Of a stretch of DNA of 64,000 bases, positions 25,416 through 34,904 are shown one piece after another (the stretch's first letter is position 1; the number at the start of each line of letters is the position of its first letter). The notes beneath the pieces are model-generated. The model made no database searches. It saw nothing but the letters and a program-made list of their open reading frames with translations, and had not been told where the DNA came from. A program made the position numbers and the translations under genes. This DNA is from Candidatus Zixiibacteriota bacterium (GTDB lineage Bacteria; Zixibacteria; MSB-5A5; GN15; FEB-12): the NCBI GenBank assembly GCA_035380245.1, contig DAOSXA010000001.1, forward strand, positions 1,060,716-1,124,715. The letters run 5' to 3'.

Positions 25416-27263
25416 TCAGTTACGATTGCGGAAGTTATCCGGTGAAAGCCCGAACGCTTTCATTTTGTTGTACAGAGTTTGTTTTCCACCGAAACCGAGG
25501 ATTTTAGTCGCTCTTTCTACATTGCCCTTTGTCATGCGAAGAACCCGGGTGATCTCTTCCTTCTCGATTTGTTTGGTAGTGCGAAAGCGGTCGGTATCGG
25601 TTGCGAATGCTGCGGTTTCGTTAATGACTTCCTCCGGTAAATCCCAATAGAAGGCCACTTTCTTACCGAGATTGTTCCATCGCTGGACCATTCTTCGTAC
25701 TTCCCGCACATTGCCGGGCCAGGAATAACGATAAAGAAGACGCATCGCGCCGCGTGAAACAGCCACCAGGGAGCCTTCGTAAAGGTCGATGAAATAATTG
25801 AAGAGAAGCGGGAGCTCCTGAAGGCGATCGCGGAGGGGGGGGATGTTCTCGATACTGGTGAAGCGCATTAGCAAGTCGTTCCGGAAACGCCCTTCTGCCA
25901 CGGCCTTTTTCAGATCGACATTGGTTGCGGCCAGAACGCGAGTGTCGATTTTGATAGCCTTCTCGCTCCCTATGGGCTGTATTTGTTTTTCCTCAACCGC
26001 TCTGCGGAGTTTCGCTTGTACATTAATGCTGGTATCACCGATTTCATCAAGAAAGAGCGTGCCGCCATTGGCGATTTCGAATGCCCCTCGGCGATCCTGG
26101 TCGGCCGAGGTAAAAGATCCTTTTTCCCAGCCAAAGAGAAGTCCATCGACATGCTGTTGCTCGACCCCGGAAAGTTCCACCGGATACCAGGGACCCATGG
26201 CTCGACTGGATTTAAGATGCAACCGCTCAGCGAGGACTTCCTTGCCTGTGCCGGTTTCTCCAAGGAAAAGAACCGAAGTATCGCTTTTGGCAATTCTGTC
26301 CAGATTCGCCAGGAGTTTCCTCATATTATGGTTACACGTAACTACCTTGCCGGGCCATTTGATATGCCCGCTGACTGTTTCGGAGGTGTTGCGTTGCGGA
26401 GGCGTGCTCATTACCGGCAGATTTTTATCTTCGATCCAGTCGCGGATATGATCGAGCAGGATGGTCGAAGACTCAGCGAATGCCTCGCGATTCCGGGAGT
26501 GCAAATAAAGAACGCCGGTGGTATTGGATTGATCCGTTACGGGGCAGCAGAGGGCGGAACCGTGGGGAACTGTACGAAGGATAGAGTGGCCTTCCTTCAG
26601 AGCGACCTGAACGCATTCCTGCGAAACCGGATAGCGAACATTGTCGTTGCGGTTGAAGCCATGGGCGGCCAAAGGCACCAATACTCCCTCATCGTGAAGA
26701 ACGGCAACGAAACCACAATCAGCTTTCATGGAGCTTACCAGCAACATTACCAGCTCGGATACGATTGCGCCGGAATTGCCCAGGTGCTTCAAACGGGTGA
26801 GGATGTCGTTGAGCATAATCCAATCCTGATCGGGCAGCTCAATGCCGTCATGGGTTTGGTCCTCGCGCATGACGGTACTGGTTCCGGTAATGCCGGGTAC
26901 GGCAGACATATCCTCATCGACTAAAACCAGCAAGGGGAGACCGGTATCGGTTCGTTCGGTTTCGTCGTATATCAGCCGGAAATCACCAATCTGAACGACA
27001 TCGGAGTTATTAAGTCGTTTGCGGTAGATCATCTCTCCGTTGACCTGAGTGCCGTTGGAAGAAAACAGATCGACTACCCAGTATCGTCCATCCGCATCAT
27101 GCACGAAAGCGGCATGGTAGCGCGATACCCGGCGGTGGGTGTCCAGCAATTCAAGGTCAGGCGGGTCATCGGTCGAGCCACCGCGTCCGATGGTGGTGAT
27201 GTCCTGGTTCAAGGGAAAACGATCAATTTGAACTTTTCCGCGTTTGATAATCAACTGTGGCAC
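25416..27263 (-). CDS. FHA-GAF-AAA+ sigma-54-type transcription regulator
   Basis: 615 residues from a GTG at 27263 behind AGAGGGA. Order: FHA domain (1-100; TIGRGG, RVSRYHA, SSNGTQVNG), which binds phospho-threonine; GAF-like sensor (about 145-285); AAA+ domain (about 310-540; Walker A GETGTGKE, Walker B TLFLDEIGD, WPGNVRE); and a Fis-type helix-turn-helix (about 570-610). The loop that contacts sigma-54, normally GAFTGA, reads GSFTSA, so contact with sigma-54 is doubtful or altered. It is divergent from a Ser/Thr kinase gene. An FHA regulator beside a kinase suggests that the kinase or one of its targets controls this factor. Confidence 0.88.
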   Translation of the reverse strand: MPQLIIKRGKVQIDRFPLNQDITTIGRGGSTDDPPDLELLDTHRRVSRYHAAFVHDADGRYWVVDLFSSNGTQVNGEMIYRKRLNNSDVVQIGDFRLIYDETERTDTGLPLLVLVDEDMSAVPGITGTSTVMREDQTHDGIELPDQDWIMLNDILTRLKHLGNSGAIVSELVMLLVSSMKADCGFVAVLHDEGVLVPLAAHGFNRNDNVRYPVSQECVQVALKEGHSILRTVPHGSALCCPVTDQSNTTGVLYLHSRNREAFAESSTILLDHIRDWIEDKNLPVMSTPPQRNTSETVSGHIKWPGKVVTCNHNMRKLLANLDRIAKSDTSVLFLGETGTGKEVLAERLHLKSSRAMGPWYPVELSGVEQQHVDGLLFGWEKGSFTSADQDRRGAFEIANGGTLFLDEIGDTSINVQAKLRRAVEEKQIQPIGSEKAIKIDTRVLAATNVDLKKAVAEGRFRNDLLMRFTSIENIPPLRDRLQELPLLFNYFIDLYEGSLVAVSRGAMRLLYRYSWPGNVREVRRMVQRWNNLGKKVAFYWDLPEEVINETAAFATDTDRFRTTKQIEKEEITRVLRMTKGNVERATKILGFGGKQTLYNKMKAFGLSPDNFRNRN

Positions 27264-27428
27264 TTAGTGTGGTTCCCTCTTACTACGAGCGGCCGCTGGG
27301 TCAGAGCAAACAGCAATTGGCAGCTTTAGTTAATACGGAAGGTATCTACAAACGGCTGCTATCGCAATCTAAATCCTTCTCCATTGTTTAGAACTAGAAG
27401 TACCTATAGGCTTAAACGACCGGCTCTC

Positions 27429-27457
27429 TTGACTTTTAGCGGACCGTGATTCATATT
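27429..27457 (+). promoter_or_regulatory. candidate sigma-70 promoter of the kinase operon
   Basis: TTGACT (27429-27434), a 17-bp spacer and CATATT (27452-27457), about 25 bp before the ATG at 27483, which would give a short leader. No other good -35/-10 pair is seen in the 219-bp divergent spacer. Confidence 0.4.
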
Positions 27458-27482
27458 CGCAAAATGTGCTGGGGACGGTTTT

Positions 27483-29345
27483 ATGGTTGATGAATACACC
27501 GATGAGACGCCGGCAGAGGGTTCGCAGACGGGCGAAACCGACCCTCTTGGCATACTCGGAACGGCTCTGGTAAGAAAATACCAGATCGAGCGGTATATTG
27601 GGCGAGGTGGGTTCGGTCATGTCTATCTTGCCCGGAACCTGGAGCTGTTCGATCAAAAGGTCGTGGTCAAATTTCTCATGCGCCCCGAGGCGATTGACCG
27701 TTTCCGTCTCGAAGCCGCTATTCAGGCCAATCTTGATCACCCCAACATTTGTGGTGTCCAGGCTTATCTTCCGGACCAGAAAGCGATAGTAATCCCCTAC
27801 ATTGACGGTAGTGATTGCGAACAGCTTGTCCATAGTTCCGGACCGATGTCCGAAAAACGCGTGACGACCGTTGCTTTGGCTTTAATCAAGGCGCTCGCTT
27901 ATGCTCATGCCAACGAGGTTTACCATCGGGACCTGAAACCCTCCAACATCATGATCGACCGTCATGGTCATGTGCGCTTGATCGATTTCGGCATTGCCAA
28001 GAGAACCAGTCATCATCTGACCGAGGATCGTCCCACACCGGGGACCTGGTCCTATCTGCCGCCGGATCAGCTCGATGACGACGCCGTTGACGACCCGATC
28101 CAGAGAGACATATATGCTCTGGGAGTTACCCTCTTTCAACTCAGCACCGGGGTGCGTCTGCGCCACGAACGACTGGGTGCGAATCCCAACCATTGGAACG
28201 GTGAAGCCGCTCGGCGATTGTCTCCCGAGTTCCGTGCCTTTCTGAAGCGTCTCACGGCGCCGGAGAAAAAGGACCGGTTCGAGGATATGAATGAGGTCCT
28301 GCGATTTCTGAATTCGCTGCCGGACCGAACCGGCATCAAGCGCCCTAAAAAGTTAGTGATGTTCGTTGGCGTGCCGCTGATAGTGGTTGCGGCCGTCTAT
28401 CTGGTGGTGTCGAATATAGGCAATTCACAATCCGAACCCGGAGTTACTGCCAATAATGTCGTGGCGGATTCGATCCGAACGGCGGCAAGGATCCCGGCTG
28501 TCGTTGATTCTATCGGCAAAGACGATACGACCCTGCCGATTGATCATGGCTCGGCTATTCCCGAGATAAGTATGGACTCTGTGGATGACGCCAAGTCGCG
28601 CAAGACGGATATTCCGGTGGATAAGCCGGAAGTAGAGAAAAGCGGAAACGAAGCTTCGAAAACACCGAAGAACAACACGGAAAAAACTGCCCATGATGAT
28701 CCGCCTTCACGCAGTACAACCAAGTCGCCTGAAAGCGAATCTCCTGTGGTCATCCCTCCGCACCCGAGCGTCGATTCTATATCGGTGCAGGTAAAAACCA
28801 AACCGGATCCATGGGTGGCTCTGGAATTCGACGGTCGTCCGATAAAGGCTGGTCAGGATTCACTGATGACAATACCCGGTTTACACAAGATTTGCATCGT
28901 ACATGCGCGTTTTCCGGTCACTGACGATTTGATTTATCTGAGAGGTGATACGGTGCTGACAATCGACGCGGTCAGAAACTTCGCGAGAACGGATCGAGTA
29001 CGGTTGAAGATCGGCTGTATGCCGTATCCGTCCCGGCAGACCCGATTGACGGTGCGCTTTAACGGCATCGAAGAAACCTATGAGGCGATTCCGGCGGTTA
29101 TATCGAATCTCCCGGTGGGAATATGGTCGATCAGCCTGCGTATGAGTGAGCTGGTTGGCGAAGACGAATGGACCGCCGCAACGATAGATTCCTTTTCAGT
29201 CAAACAAACCGCTGCACGAACAGTACCGGCCTTTGTCGGTGACAGCGCAACGGTGAATTTTGATCTTTTTCGAACTCCAACGGATGATAACATGAAACTA
29301 GTGGTGTATTGGTCAGCCAAGCCAACAGGAGAAGTCAAACAATGA
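27483..29345 (+). CDS. membrane Ser/Thr protein kinase (PknB-like)
   Basis: 620 residues. Kinase domain about 30-280: glycine loop IGRGGFGHVYLA, Lys in VVVKFL, catalytic HRDLKPSNIMID, DFGIAKR, and the activation segment through TPGTWSYLPPDQ. One membrane segment (about 291-311, VMFVGVPLIVVAAVYLVVS) separates it from a Ser/Thr/Lys-rich linker and an exterior PEGA-like beta domain (about 425-615). The layout is that of receptor kinases of the PknB type, with the sensing part outside the inner membrane. The next two genes overlap by 4 bp each, and an FHA regulator diverges upstream, so the kinase probably heads a three-gene operon. Confidence 0.92.
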   Translation: MVDEYTDETPAEGSQTGETDPLGILGTALVRKYQIERYIGRGGFGHVYLARNLELFDQKVVVKFLMRPEAIDRFRLEAAIQANLDHPNICGVQAYLPDQKAIVIPYIDGSDCEQLVHSSGPMSEKRVTTVALALIKALAYAHANEVYHRDLKPSNIMIDRHGHVRLIDFGIAKRTSHHLTEDRPTPGTWSYLPPDQLDDDAVDDPIQRDIYALGVTLFQLSTGVRLRHERLGANPNHWNGEAARRLSPEFRAFLKRLTAPEKKDRFEDMNEVLRFLNSLPDRTGIKRPKKLVMFVGVPLIVVAAVYLVVSNIGNSQSEPGVTANNVVADSIRTAARIPAVVDSIGKDDTTLPIDHGSAIPEISMDSVDDAKSRKTDIPVDKPEVEKSGNEASKTPKNNTEKTAHDDPPSRSTTKSPESESPVVIPPHPSVDSISVQVKTKPDPWVALEFDGRPIKAGQDSLMTIPGLHKICIVHARFPVTDDLIYLRGDTVLTIDAVRNFARTDRVRLKIGCMPYPSRQTRLTVRFNGIEETYEAIPAVISNLPVGIWSISLRMSELVGEDEWTAATIDSFSVKQTAARTVPAFVGDSATVNFDLFRTPTDDNMKLVVYWSAKPTGEVKQ

Positions 29346-29947
29346 TGCGCTGTCGATGGACGCGGCATACCTCCGCAATAATCCTGCTTCTTATTTTCAC
29401 CCTCGCCGGTGCTTCTCGGGCCGAACAGGCTTTGCCCGGATCACGCAACGGTTGTCAATTCAACCGATCGGAAGCAACCATCGAAACTGCCCTCAATTTC
29501 TACGGGGCACTCGATTGGGTGTGTGCTGTTGATGTGCTTAACCTGGTTCTGGATCGAGATGAAGATAAACTCAGTAACGATGAAACGGCCGGGGCTTATT
29601 TCTTACTGGCTGCTGCGACTTATCAATTACTGACGGAAGAAGGGCAAGCGCCGGAAACGATCAGGGATACCGTGGTAGCGCTGGCAGCATACGGCTTTTT
29701 GGAGCGACCTGATTGGACCGGTCCATACTATGCCCAGGTACCGCAGTATCTTAAATGGGTAGAGGAAGGCCGTGCGCTGGTTGAGTCGGGTGCATTGACG
29801 AAAAAGAAGAAGATTCACGGATGGAAGCTGGCATGCTTGCTAACGGCCGGGACGGTGGCTGCGATCATTTATTCCTCTTCGAGCGTGACCGGTCAGAAGG
29901 ATGCGCAGTTTCCTGATTTTCCCAATCCTCCGGGGAGCAGCAAATGA
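29342..29947 (+). CDS. exported protein of unknown function, kinase operon
   Basis: 201 residues from the ATG at 29342, which overlaps the kinase stop (ATGA). Signal peptide or anchor IILLLIFTLAGASRA, a helical middle of TPR-like length (FNRSEATIETALNFYGALDW ... AGAYFLLAAATYQLL), and a second hydrophobic segment near the C-terminus (WKLACLLTAGTVAAIIYSSS). The helical part could be a single alpha-alpha repeat domain in the periplasm. The 4-bp overlaps on both sides show tight coupling to the kinase and to the large sorting-domain protein. Function unknown; a partner or regulator of either is a guess. Confidence 0.65.
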   Translation: MMRCRWTRHTSAIILLLIFTLAGASRAEQALPGSRNGCQFNRSEATIETALNFYGALDWVCAVDVLNLVLDRDEDKLSNDETAGAYFLLAAATYQLLTEEGQAPETIRDTVVALAAYGFLERPDWTGPYYAQVPQYLKWVEEGRALVESGALTKKKKIHGWKLACLLTAGTVAAIIYSSSSVTGQKDAQFPDFPNPPGSSK

Positions 29948-32900
29948 AAACAACGATAATTATCTGTATTATATTGCTGACCTTTTTTGTGCCGGCCTGG
30001 TCGGTTGACAGAAACGAGAGCGGGAGAACGACGGCGCTCGGTTATACCGAGGATACTTATATCAACGCCAACAATATCCTCATGTTTATCACCAACTACG
30101 GTGAACTGGGTCAGGATCTGAACGAGATTTTTAATTTACCGACCGGCACTTATTTCCCTTACACCGGGATTGAGGATATCATTTCGGGCGCGAACAATAA
30201 AACTTGTGTCTACACTACGGCGCTGTGGATCGGCGGCACAGTGGACGGTCAGGTGCGAATGGCTTCAGCCCGCTACGATCAGCAGTCGGAATACCGGCCC
30301 GGTCCCATGAGCGGCGGGACTTTCCAACCGGATGATCCCTCGTTCAAAGTTTACAAGCTTTATGCCGATAGTCTGGCCGGTACTCCCAATGCCGATTACA
30401 CCAACTGGCCGGTCGATCAAGGGGCTCCGATTCGAGAAGACGGAACACCGGACATGATGGGCAACCAGATGCTCTGGGCTGTCTACAACGATGCCGACTC
30501 CACGCTACAGGAGTATTTCGGGGGCGACACGCTGTCGTTGGGTCTTGAGGTGCGTCAGACGGTTTGGGCGTACGATCTGGATTGGCTGAGCAACTGTATA
30601 TTTTTCCGCTTCAGGATCTTCAACAAGGGCGCCAACGATATCGACTCATGTTATTTAGGCTATTGGTGTGACGTTGATATTGGTCGTGCTGAGCCCGGCG
30701 AAAACTACGACAAGGATGATCTTACGGCCTGCGACACAACTCGCAACCTGGGCTACGGGTACAACAGTGCCAACTGGGACTACCTGTATGGCTCTATGCA
30801 GCCGGCCGTAGGGATCGATCTGCTTCGCGGGCCGATTGTTGAAACAGGTAACGGCGGCGACGAGGCTCATTTCTGGGACAGCGTTCTCACCGGGTACCAA
30901 AACGTTGAGATGACTTCCTTCACGGCGATGGTCAAATCGGAAACGCCGAACTCACCGGAGATGACATACAACTACCTGAGAGGCCTTCACGCGAACGGCA
31001 GCCGGTACGACGTAGCAGGAGACAGCACACCATTCTGGTATGCCGGCGATCCGGTGGCCGGCACCGGGGATATCCAGGCAACCTGCAGCGATATGCAGAT
31101 TCTGAATACGACCGGTCCAGTCTCTTTGCCGGCGGGGGACAGCACCGAGTTAATTTATGTGCTGGTGTTCGGTCGCGGTGACAATCGCCTGGCCTCGATC
31201 ACTGAGATGATGGCCAATGATCTGGCGGCCCAGGAGTTATATGACAACGACTTCGTGATCCCGAGTGCCTGGCATGTGTCAACCGACGGGAGCGACGAGA
31301 CCGGCGACGGCAGCCTGACAGCGCCACTGCGCAACATTCAAACAGCTCTGAACGGGGCGGAACCGGGCGACTCCATCATTGTCCACCCGGGGACTTACTC
31401 CCGAAGTCTGTATGTCAACAAAGCCGTTGTAATGGTTCCGTACGACACGACCAGTCGGCCCGTTCTCGAGGCGGAGCCGGGCAACCGGGTGCTCTTTATT
31501 GAGGACTTTGCGGATACCATGTATTTATCCGGTTTTGAAGTAACCGGCGGTAACCCGGATAGCCAGTCGCAGAGCGGTCGAGGCGGCGGCATTTTAATCG
31601 ATAGCGCTGCCGTGGTTATTGAGAACTGCGATATCCATCATAATGAATCGACTTCCGGCGGCGATGACGCCGGCGGCGGTGGAGTCTGTTTCTACTATGG
31701 TGGATATGTTGTTCTACGTAACAGCATCATACGGGATAACATAAGCACCGACGGTGGAGGGATTTTGAGTTCCACCGATGCTGCCGGCGGGGTACTGGAA
31801 AATAACATCATTAGCAACAACTACTCTTATGATGCTGGTGGTGGAGTTTTCCTTTATAATGCTACCACTGTCAATCCCTTTCGAGTGATCGGCAACACGA
31901 TTGTCGGCAACCGCGGTGCAAAACACGGTTTCGGTTTTCAGAGCTTCCTCGTCGATGTTGATTTCGAGCGGAATCTGGTGACTGATAATGGACCGATCGA
32001 AACCTGCGAGTGTGATGTCGGATATGGCATATCGATTGGCGGCTACAACGTAGAGAGAACGGTGGTAACCTGTAACGATGTCTACGGGAACTGCGGAGAT
32101 CAGGCTCAGTCCAATCCGAACGGGTTTCCGTATGATGTCACCAATCTGATTGAAGACCCGCTCCTCTGTGACTTGGAAGGCGGTGATTTCCATTTGTCCC
32201 TTTCGTCTCCCTGTGCCGCAGACAATAATGACTTCAGCGTGCAGATCGGTGCGCTGGGGATTTACATCGATCCGGATATGGTGGTTGCTGCCGATAGAAA
32301 TTCAACGGAATGCGGTACGTCCATACAGTGCCATGTCTATGAATACGATTGCACCGGGATCGAAATCAATCTCGACTCGGCGGTGCAATGGCTGAGTCGC
32401 GACCATGACGTTGTTTTGGTCTCGACCCGTGGTCTGATAAATCCGGTCGCTCCCGGACAGACCTATGTTGTCGCCGCCGGAGCTGGTCATGAACCGGACA
32501 GTGTTCTTTTTACGGTGTTGCCGACGCTCTATGAGTACAACAACGATACGCTCTTCAACCATGCTAATAATGTAGCGCTGAAGGTAAACGTCTCGGGTTC
32601 ACCGGATGAAGTCTGGTTGATCTATCGGCAGGGGGGAGGACACAATCGCGATAGTGTGATTATGACCGCTGCCACGGGTCAGAGTTATACCGGAAGCATA
32701 CCCTCCGGCGTGCTCGGACTGCGTTCTATCGAATACTGTTTCCGAGCCGTTGACAACGGTGTCTCCAACACACTTCCGAATGCTTCGGAGAATGAATCCT
32801 GGTTTTATTTCCAGGTGGAGATACCGAACACGACTGATTTGTTCGAGATCGTGCCGTGGAATTACCAGATGGTAGGTTTTTCCATGAATCCGTCCAGTCT

Positions 32901-34146
32901 GGTCATTGATTCCATTCTTAAACCGCTTTTAGGTGATAACAATGATGGGTTCAACTTCCGATTCGGATGTTGGAATCCGACTCTGGCGGCCTATGATGAA
33001 TACCCCGAACTGGACAGCCTTTTACCGTACCACGGTTATTGGCTGATATCGCGTTCGGCGACGACGGTTCACGCCCACGGATATTCCACTGTCCCCGATG
33101 TCTATATCGACGGGCAAGGCTATGCGAGACTGATCCTCGCTCCCGGCTGGAACCAGATCGTCAACCCGTTTGCATTCGATGTCGATTGGGGTGGTCGCAT
33201 CGAAGACACGAGCTATGGGGACTATATCGAGAACGGTTTGCACGCTTATAGTCCCGCGCGGCGAAGTTATTCTTCAACAACATTGATGGAGCAGTTCAGG
33301 GCGTATTTCGTGCGGAATGTTCATCCGACCGACAGTTTGGAATTGCTGATTCCCTACGATGAATATACCGAATTGAAGACAACCGTTCCCTTCGCCGAAC
33401 ATCCGGGCTCATGGTTTGCGGAGATCGCCGCCGCCAACAGTGACGGTCAACGTTCAACCTGCTGGATCGGTGTTTCGCCCGTTGCAACCGCCGGATCGGA
33501 CAGCCTTGACTTCAGTTCGCCTCCTGCGATCTCGACATCTCTGAAACTTGACGCCGTGTGCCGCCAGGACAACAAGACAACTCTCGCTTCCGACATCCGG
33601 GCAACAAGCGACTCAATCCTGATCTGGACGATGCAATTAAGCGGCGAAGCTCATGATCGCGTGATCATGCAGACCGACCAGATGGTTGATTTACCAAAAG
33701 GTATCGAAATTGCCGTGTTCGATCGGTCCGGAGTTTTATTGGGAACGTTGTCCGAAACGGAGACGGTTGACTTGATGCTCGACGCAACCGGTAACCGTAC
33801 CTTGTTGGTACAAGCGACACTAAACCAGTCCGGTCAGTCCGATTCGGAGCATGATCCCACGGTCCCGGCGCGGTTTGATTTGAACCAGAATTATCCCAAT
33901 CCATTCAATGCGAGTACCTCGATTGGATTCGATCTGGCGCAACCCGGTCGTGTGCGGCTGTCGGTTTACAACATCCTGGGCCGCAGTGTGATCCGACTTG
34001 TTGATTGCACCATGGCCGCCGGTCATTATGTCGTTGACTGGGATGGTACCGCGATCGACGGCAAAGCTGTCGCGAGCGGTGTGTATTTCTACCGGCTCGA
34101 TGCGGGGGGGCAGGTATTCGAGCGCAAGATGATATTGCTCAAGTAG
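29944..34146 (+). CDS. large surface protein with beta-helix and T9SS-type C-terminal sorting domain
   Basis: 1400 residues; the ATG overlaps the previous stop by 4 bp and follows GGGGAG. Signal peptide TIIICIILLTFFVPAWS. Residues 30-440 form an unrecognised domain (GRTTALGYTEDTYINANN, TTALWIGGTVDGQVRMA) seen as an N-terminal block in some FCB surface proteins. About 445-780 is a right-handed beta-helix (DGSLTAPLRNIQTALNGAEP, HPGTYSRSLYV, GRGGGILID, GGGVCFYYGG). A beta-rich middle follows. The last 85 residues are a type A sorting domain (NYPNPFNASTSIGFDL, GRVRLSVYNILGR, SGVYFYRL, RKMILLK), which in the Por/T9SS pathway directs export across the outer membrane. Its place in the kinase operon suggests kinase-linked expression. 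Confidence 0.85.
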   Translation: MKTTIIICIILLTFFVPAWSVDRNESGRTTALGYTEDTYINANNILMFITNYGELGQDLNEIFNLPTGTYFPYTGIEDIISGANNKTCVYTTALWIGGTVDGQVRMASARYDQQSEYRPGPMSGGTFQPDDPSFKVYKLYADSLAGTPNADYTNWPVDQGAPIREDGTPDMMGNQMLWAVYNDADSTLQEYFGGDTLSLGLEVRQTVWAYDLDWLSNCIFFRFRIFNKGANDIDSCYLGYWCDVDIGRAEPGENYDKDDLTACDTTRNLGYGYNSANWDYLYGSMQPAVGIDLLRGPIVETGNGGDEAHFWDSVLTGYQNVEMTSFTAMVKSETPNSPEMTYNYLRGLHANGSRYDVAGDSTPFWYAGDPVAGTGDIQATCSDMQILNTTGPVSLPAGDSTELIYVLVFGRGDNRLASITEMMANDLAAQELYDNDFVIPSAWHVSTDGSDETGDGSLTAPLRNIQTALNGAEPGDSIIVHPGTYSRSLYVNKAVVMVPYDTTSRPVLEAEPGNRVLFIEDFADTMYLSGFEVTGGNPDSQSQSGRGGGILIDSAAVVIENCDIHHNESTSGGDDAGGGGVCFYYGGYVVLRNSIIRDNISTDGGGILSSTDAAGGVLENNIISNNYSYDAGGGVFLYNATTVNPFRVIGNTIVGNRGAKHGFGFQSFLVDVDFERNLVTDNGPIETCECDVGYGISIGGYNVERTVVTCNDVYGNCGDQAQSNPNGFPYDVTNLIEDPLLCDLEGGDFHLSLSSPCAADNNDFSVQIGALGIYIDPDMVVAADRNSTECGTSIQCHVYEYDCTGIEINLDSAVQWLSRDHDVVLVSTRGLINPVAPGQTYVVAAGAGHEPDSVLFTVLPTLYEYNNDTLFNHANNVALKVNVSGSPDEVWLIYRQGGGHNRDSVIMTAATGQSYTGSIPSGVLGLRSIEYCFRAVDNGVSNTLPNASENESWFYFQVEIPNTTDLFEIVPWNYQMVGFSMNPSSLVIDSILKPLLGDNNDGFNFRFGCWNPTLAAYDEYPELDSLLPYHGYWLISRSATTVHAHGYSTVPDVYIDGQGYARLILAPGWNQIVNPFAFDVDWGGRIEDTSYGDYIENGLHAYSPARRSYSSTTLMEQFRAYFVRNVHPTDSLELLIPYDEYTELKTTVPFAEHPGSWFAEIAAANSDGQRSTCWIGVSPVATAGSDSLDFSSPPAISTSLKLDAVCRQDNKTTLASDIRATSDSILIWTMQLSGEAHDRVIMQTDQMVDLPKGIEIAVFDRSGVLLGTLSETETVDLMLDATGNRTLLVQATLNQSGQSDSEHDPTVPARFDLNQNYPNPFNASTSIGFDLAQPGRVRLSVYNILGRSVIRLVDCTMAAGHYVVDWDGTAIDGKAVASGVYFYRLDAGGQVFERKMILLK

Positions 34147-34154
34147 ATAATAAC

Positions 34155-34184
34155 AGCAGGCGAGTCCCACGAAGCTCGCCTGCT
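34155..34184. terminator. 10-bp hairpin after the kinase operon
   Basis: AGCAGGCGAG (34155-34164) pairs perfectly with CTCGCCTGCT (34175-34184), 9 bp after the stop codon. The following CTGTCAA is a poor T-tract, so its strength is uncertain. Confidence 0.55.
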
Positions 34185-34216
34185 CTGTCAACCGGAAGTT
34201 TTTGTAAATCCCTTAT

Positions 34217-34290
34217 GCGGCGGAGACAAGCCCTGCCGCTAAGCGCTAATGAACCCTGACCTCGCGTAGCGGGCGGCCTTGTGTCACCCG
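34217..34290. repeat. partial copy of the ~141-bp element
   Basis: GCGGCGGAGACAAGCCCTGC and CCTCGCGTAGCGGGCGGCCT match the element core. The inverted ends are degraded (TCTTCAATAGT on the right). A C-to-T change and a GCC-to-ACC change show divergence. Confidence 0.75.
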
Positions 34291-34904
34291 TATCGCCGTT
34301 GTGGTTTCCCGAATATAAGAGCGTACGATTTCTTCAATAGTGCAACCGCATGATCCTATAATCATTTCCATGATATATCAAGACCGTTGTTCGTTTTGAT
34401 AGCAGCACTAGTGTCGATAATTCGGCTTATTCCCTAGGTGATATCACTCACTTTGATCTTGACGAAAGTCCCTATATATAGCATAATGGTTTCATATACT
34501 ACCTGACAGATCGGTTTGCTCATCCGAAAGGATTGCTGGTCGGCAGGCAGTTCTCACATGATACCGCTTATATTCAATCTTCGACAGACAACTGCGTTCC
34601 TGCGGTTAGAGGTATGTTAACTTAAAGCAGTGAGTCTGCATCAAGTGTGCTCATCGTTTCGGTAACTCATGACAGGAGGTGAACAGAATAGAGAAATGTA
34701 ATTCTTGTGGGAGATGACGGTATGCAGTAATCGCGCACACCACCGATTTGCACACTGCCGATTGTAAAGCGCGGAGGGAATTTCACCGAGGGGACAACAG
34801 CTCAGAATACCCATTTTACGATCGTACTGGGGAAAGGCGAAAGCCGCGAAAGTACAATCCGTTATCCATAGTTATCAATCTCTTCCTTGGGAGTTGGGAA
34901 AGTA
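34291..34904. other. gene-free spacer before the giant gene
   Basis: 614 bp, AT-rich from about 34340. Likely carries the promoter of the 8-kb gene, but no single pair stands out. A frame at 34748-34993 runs into the giant gene and is not credible. Confidence 0.4.
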
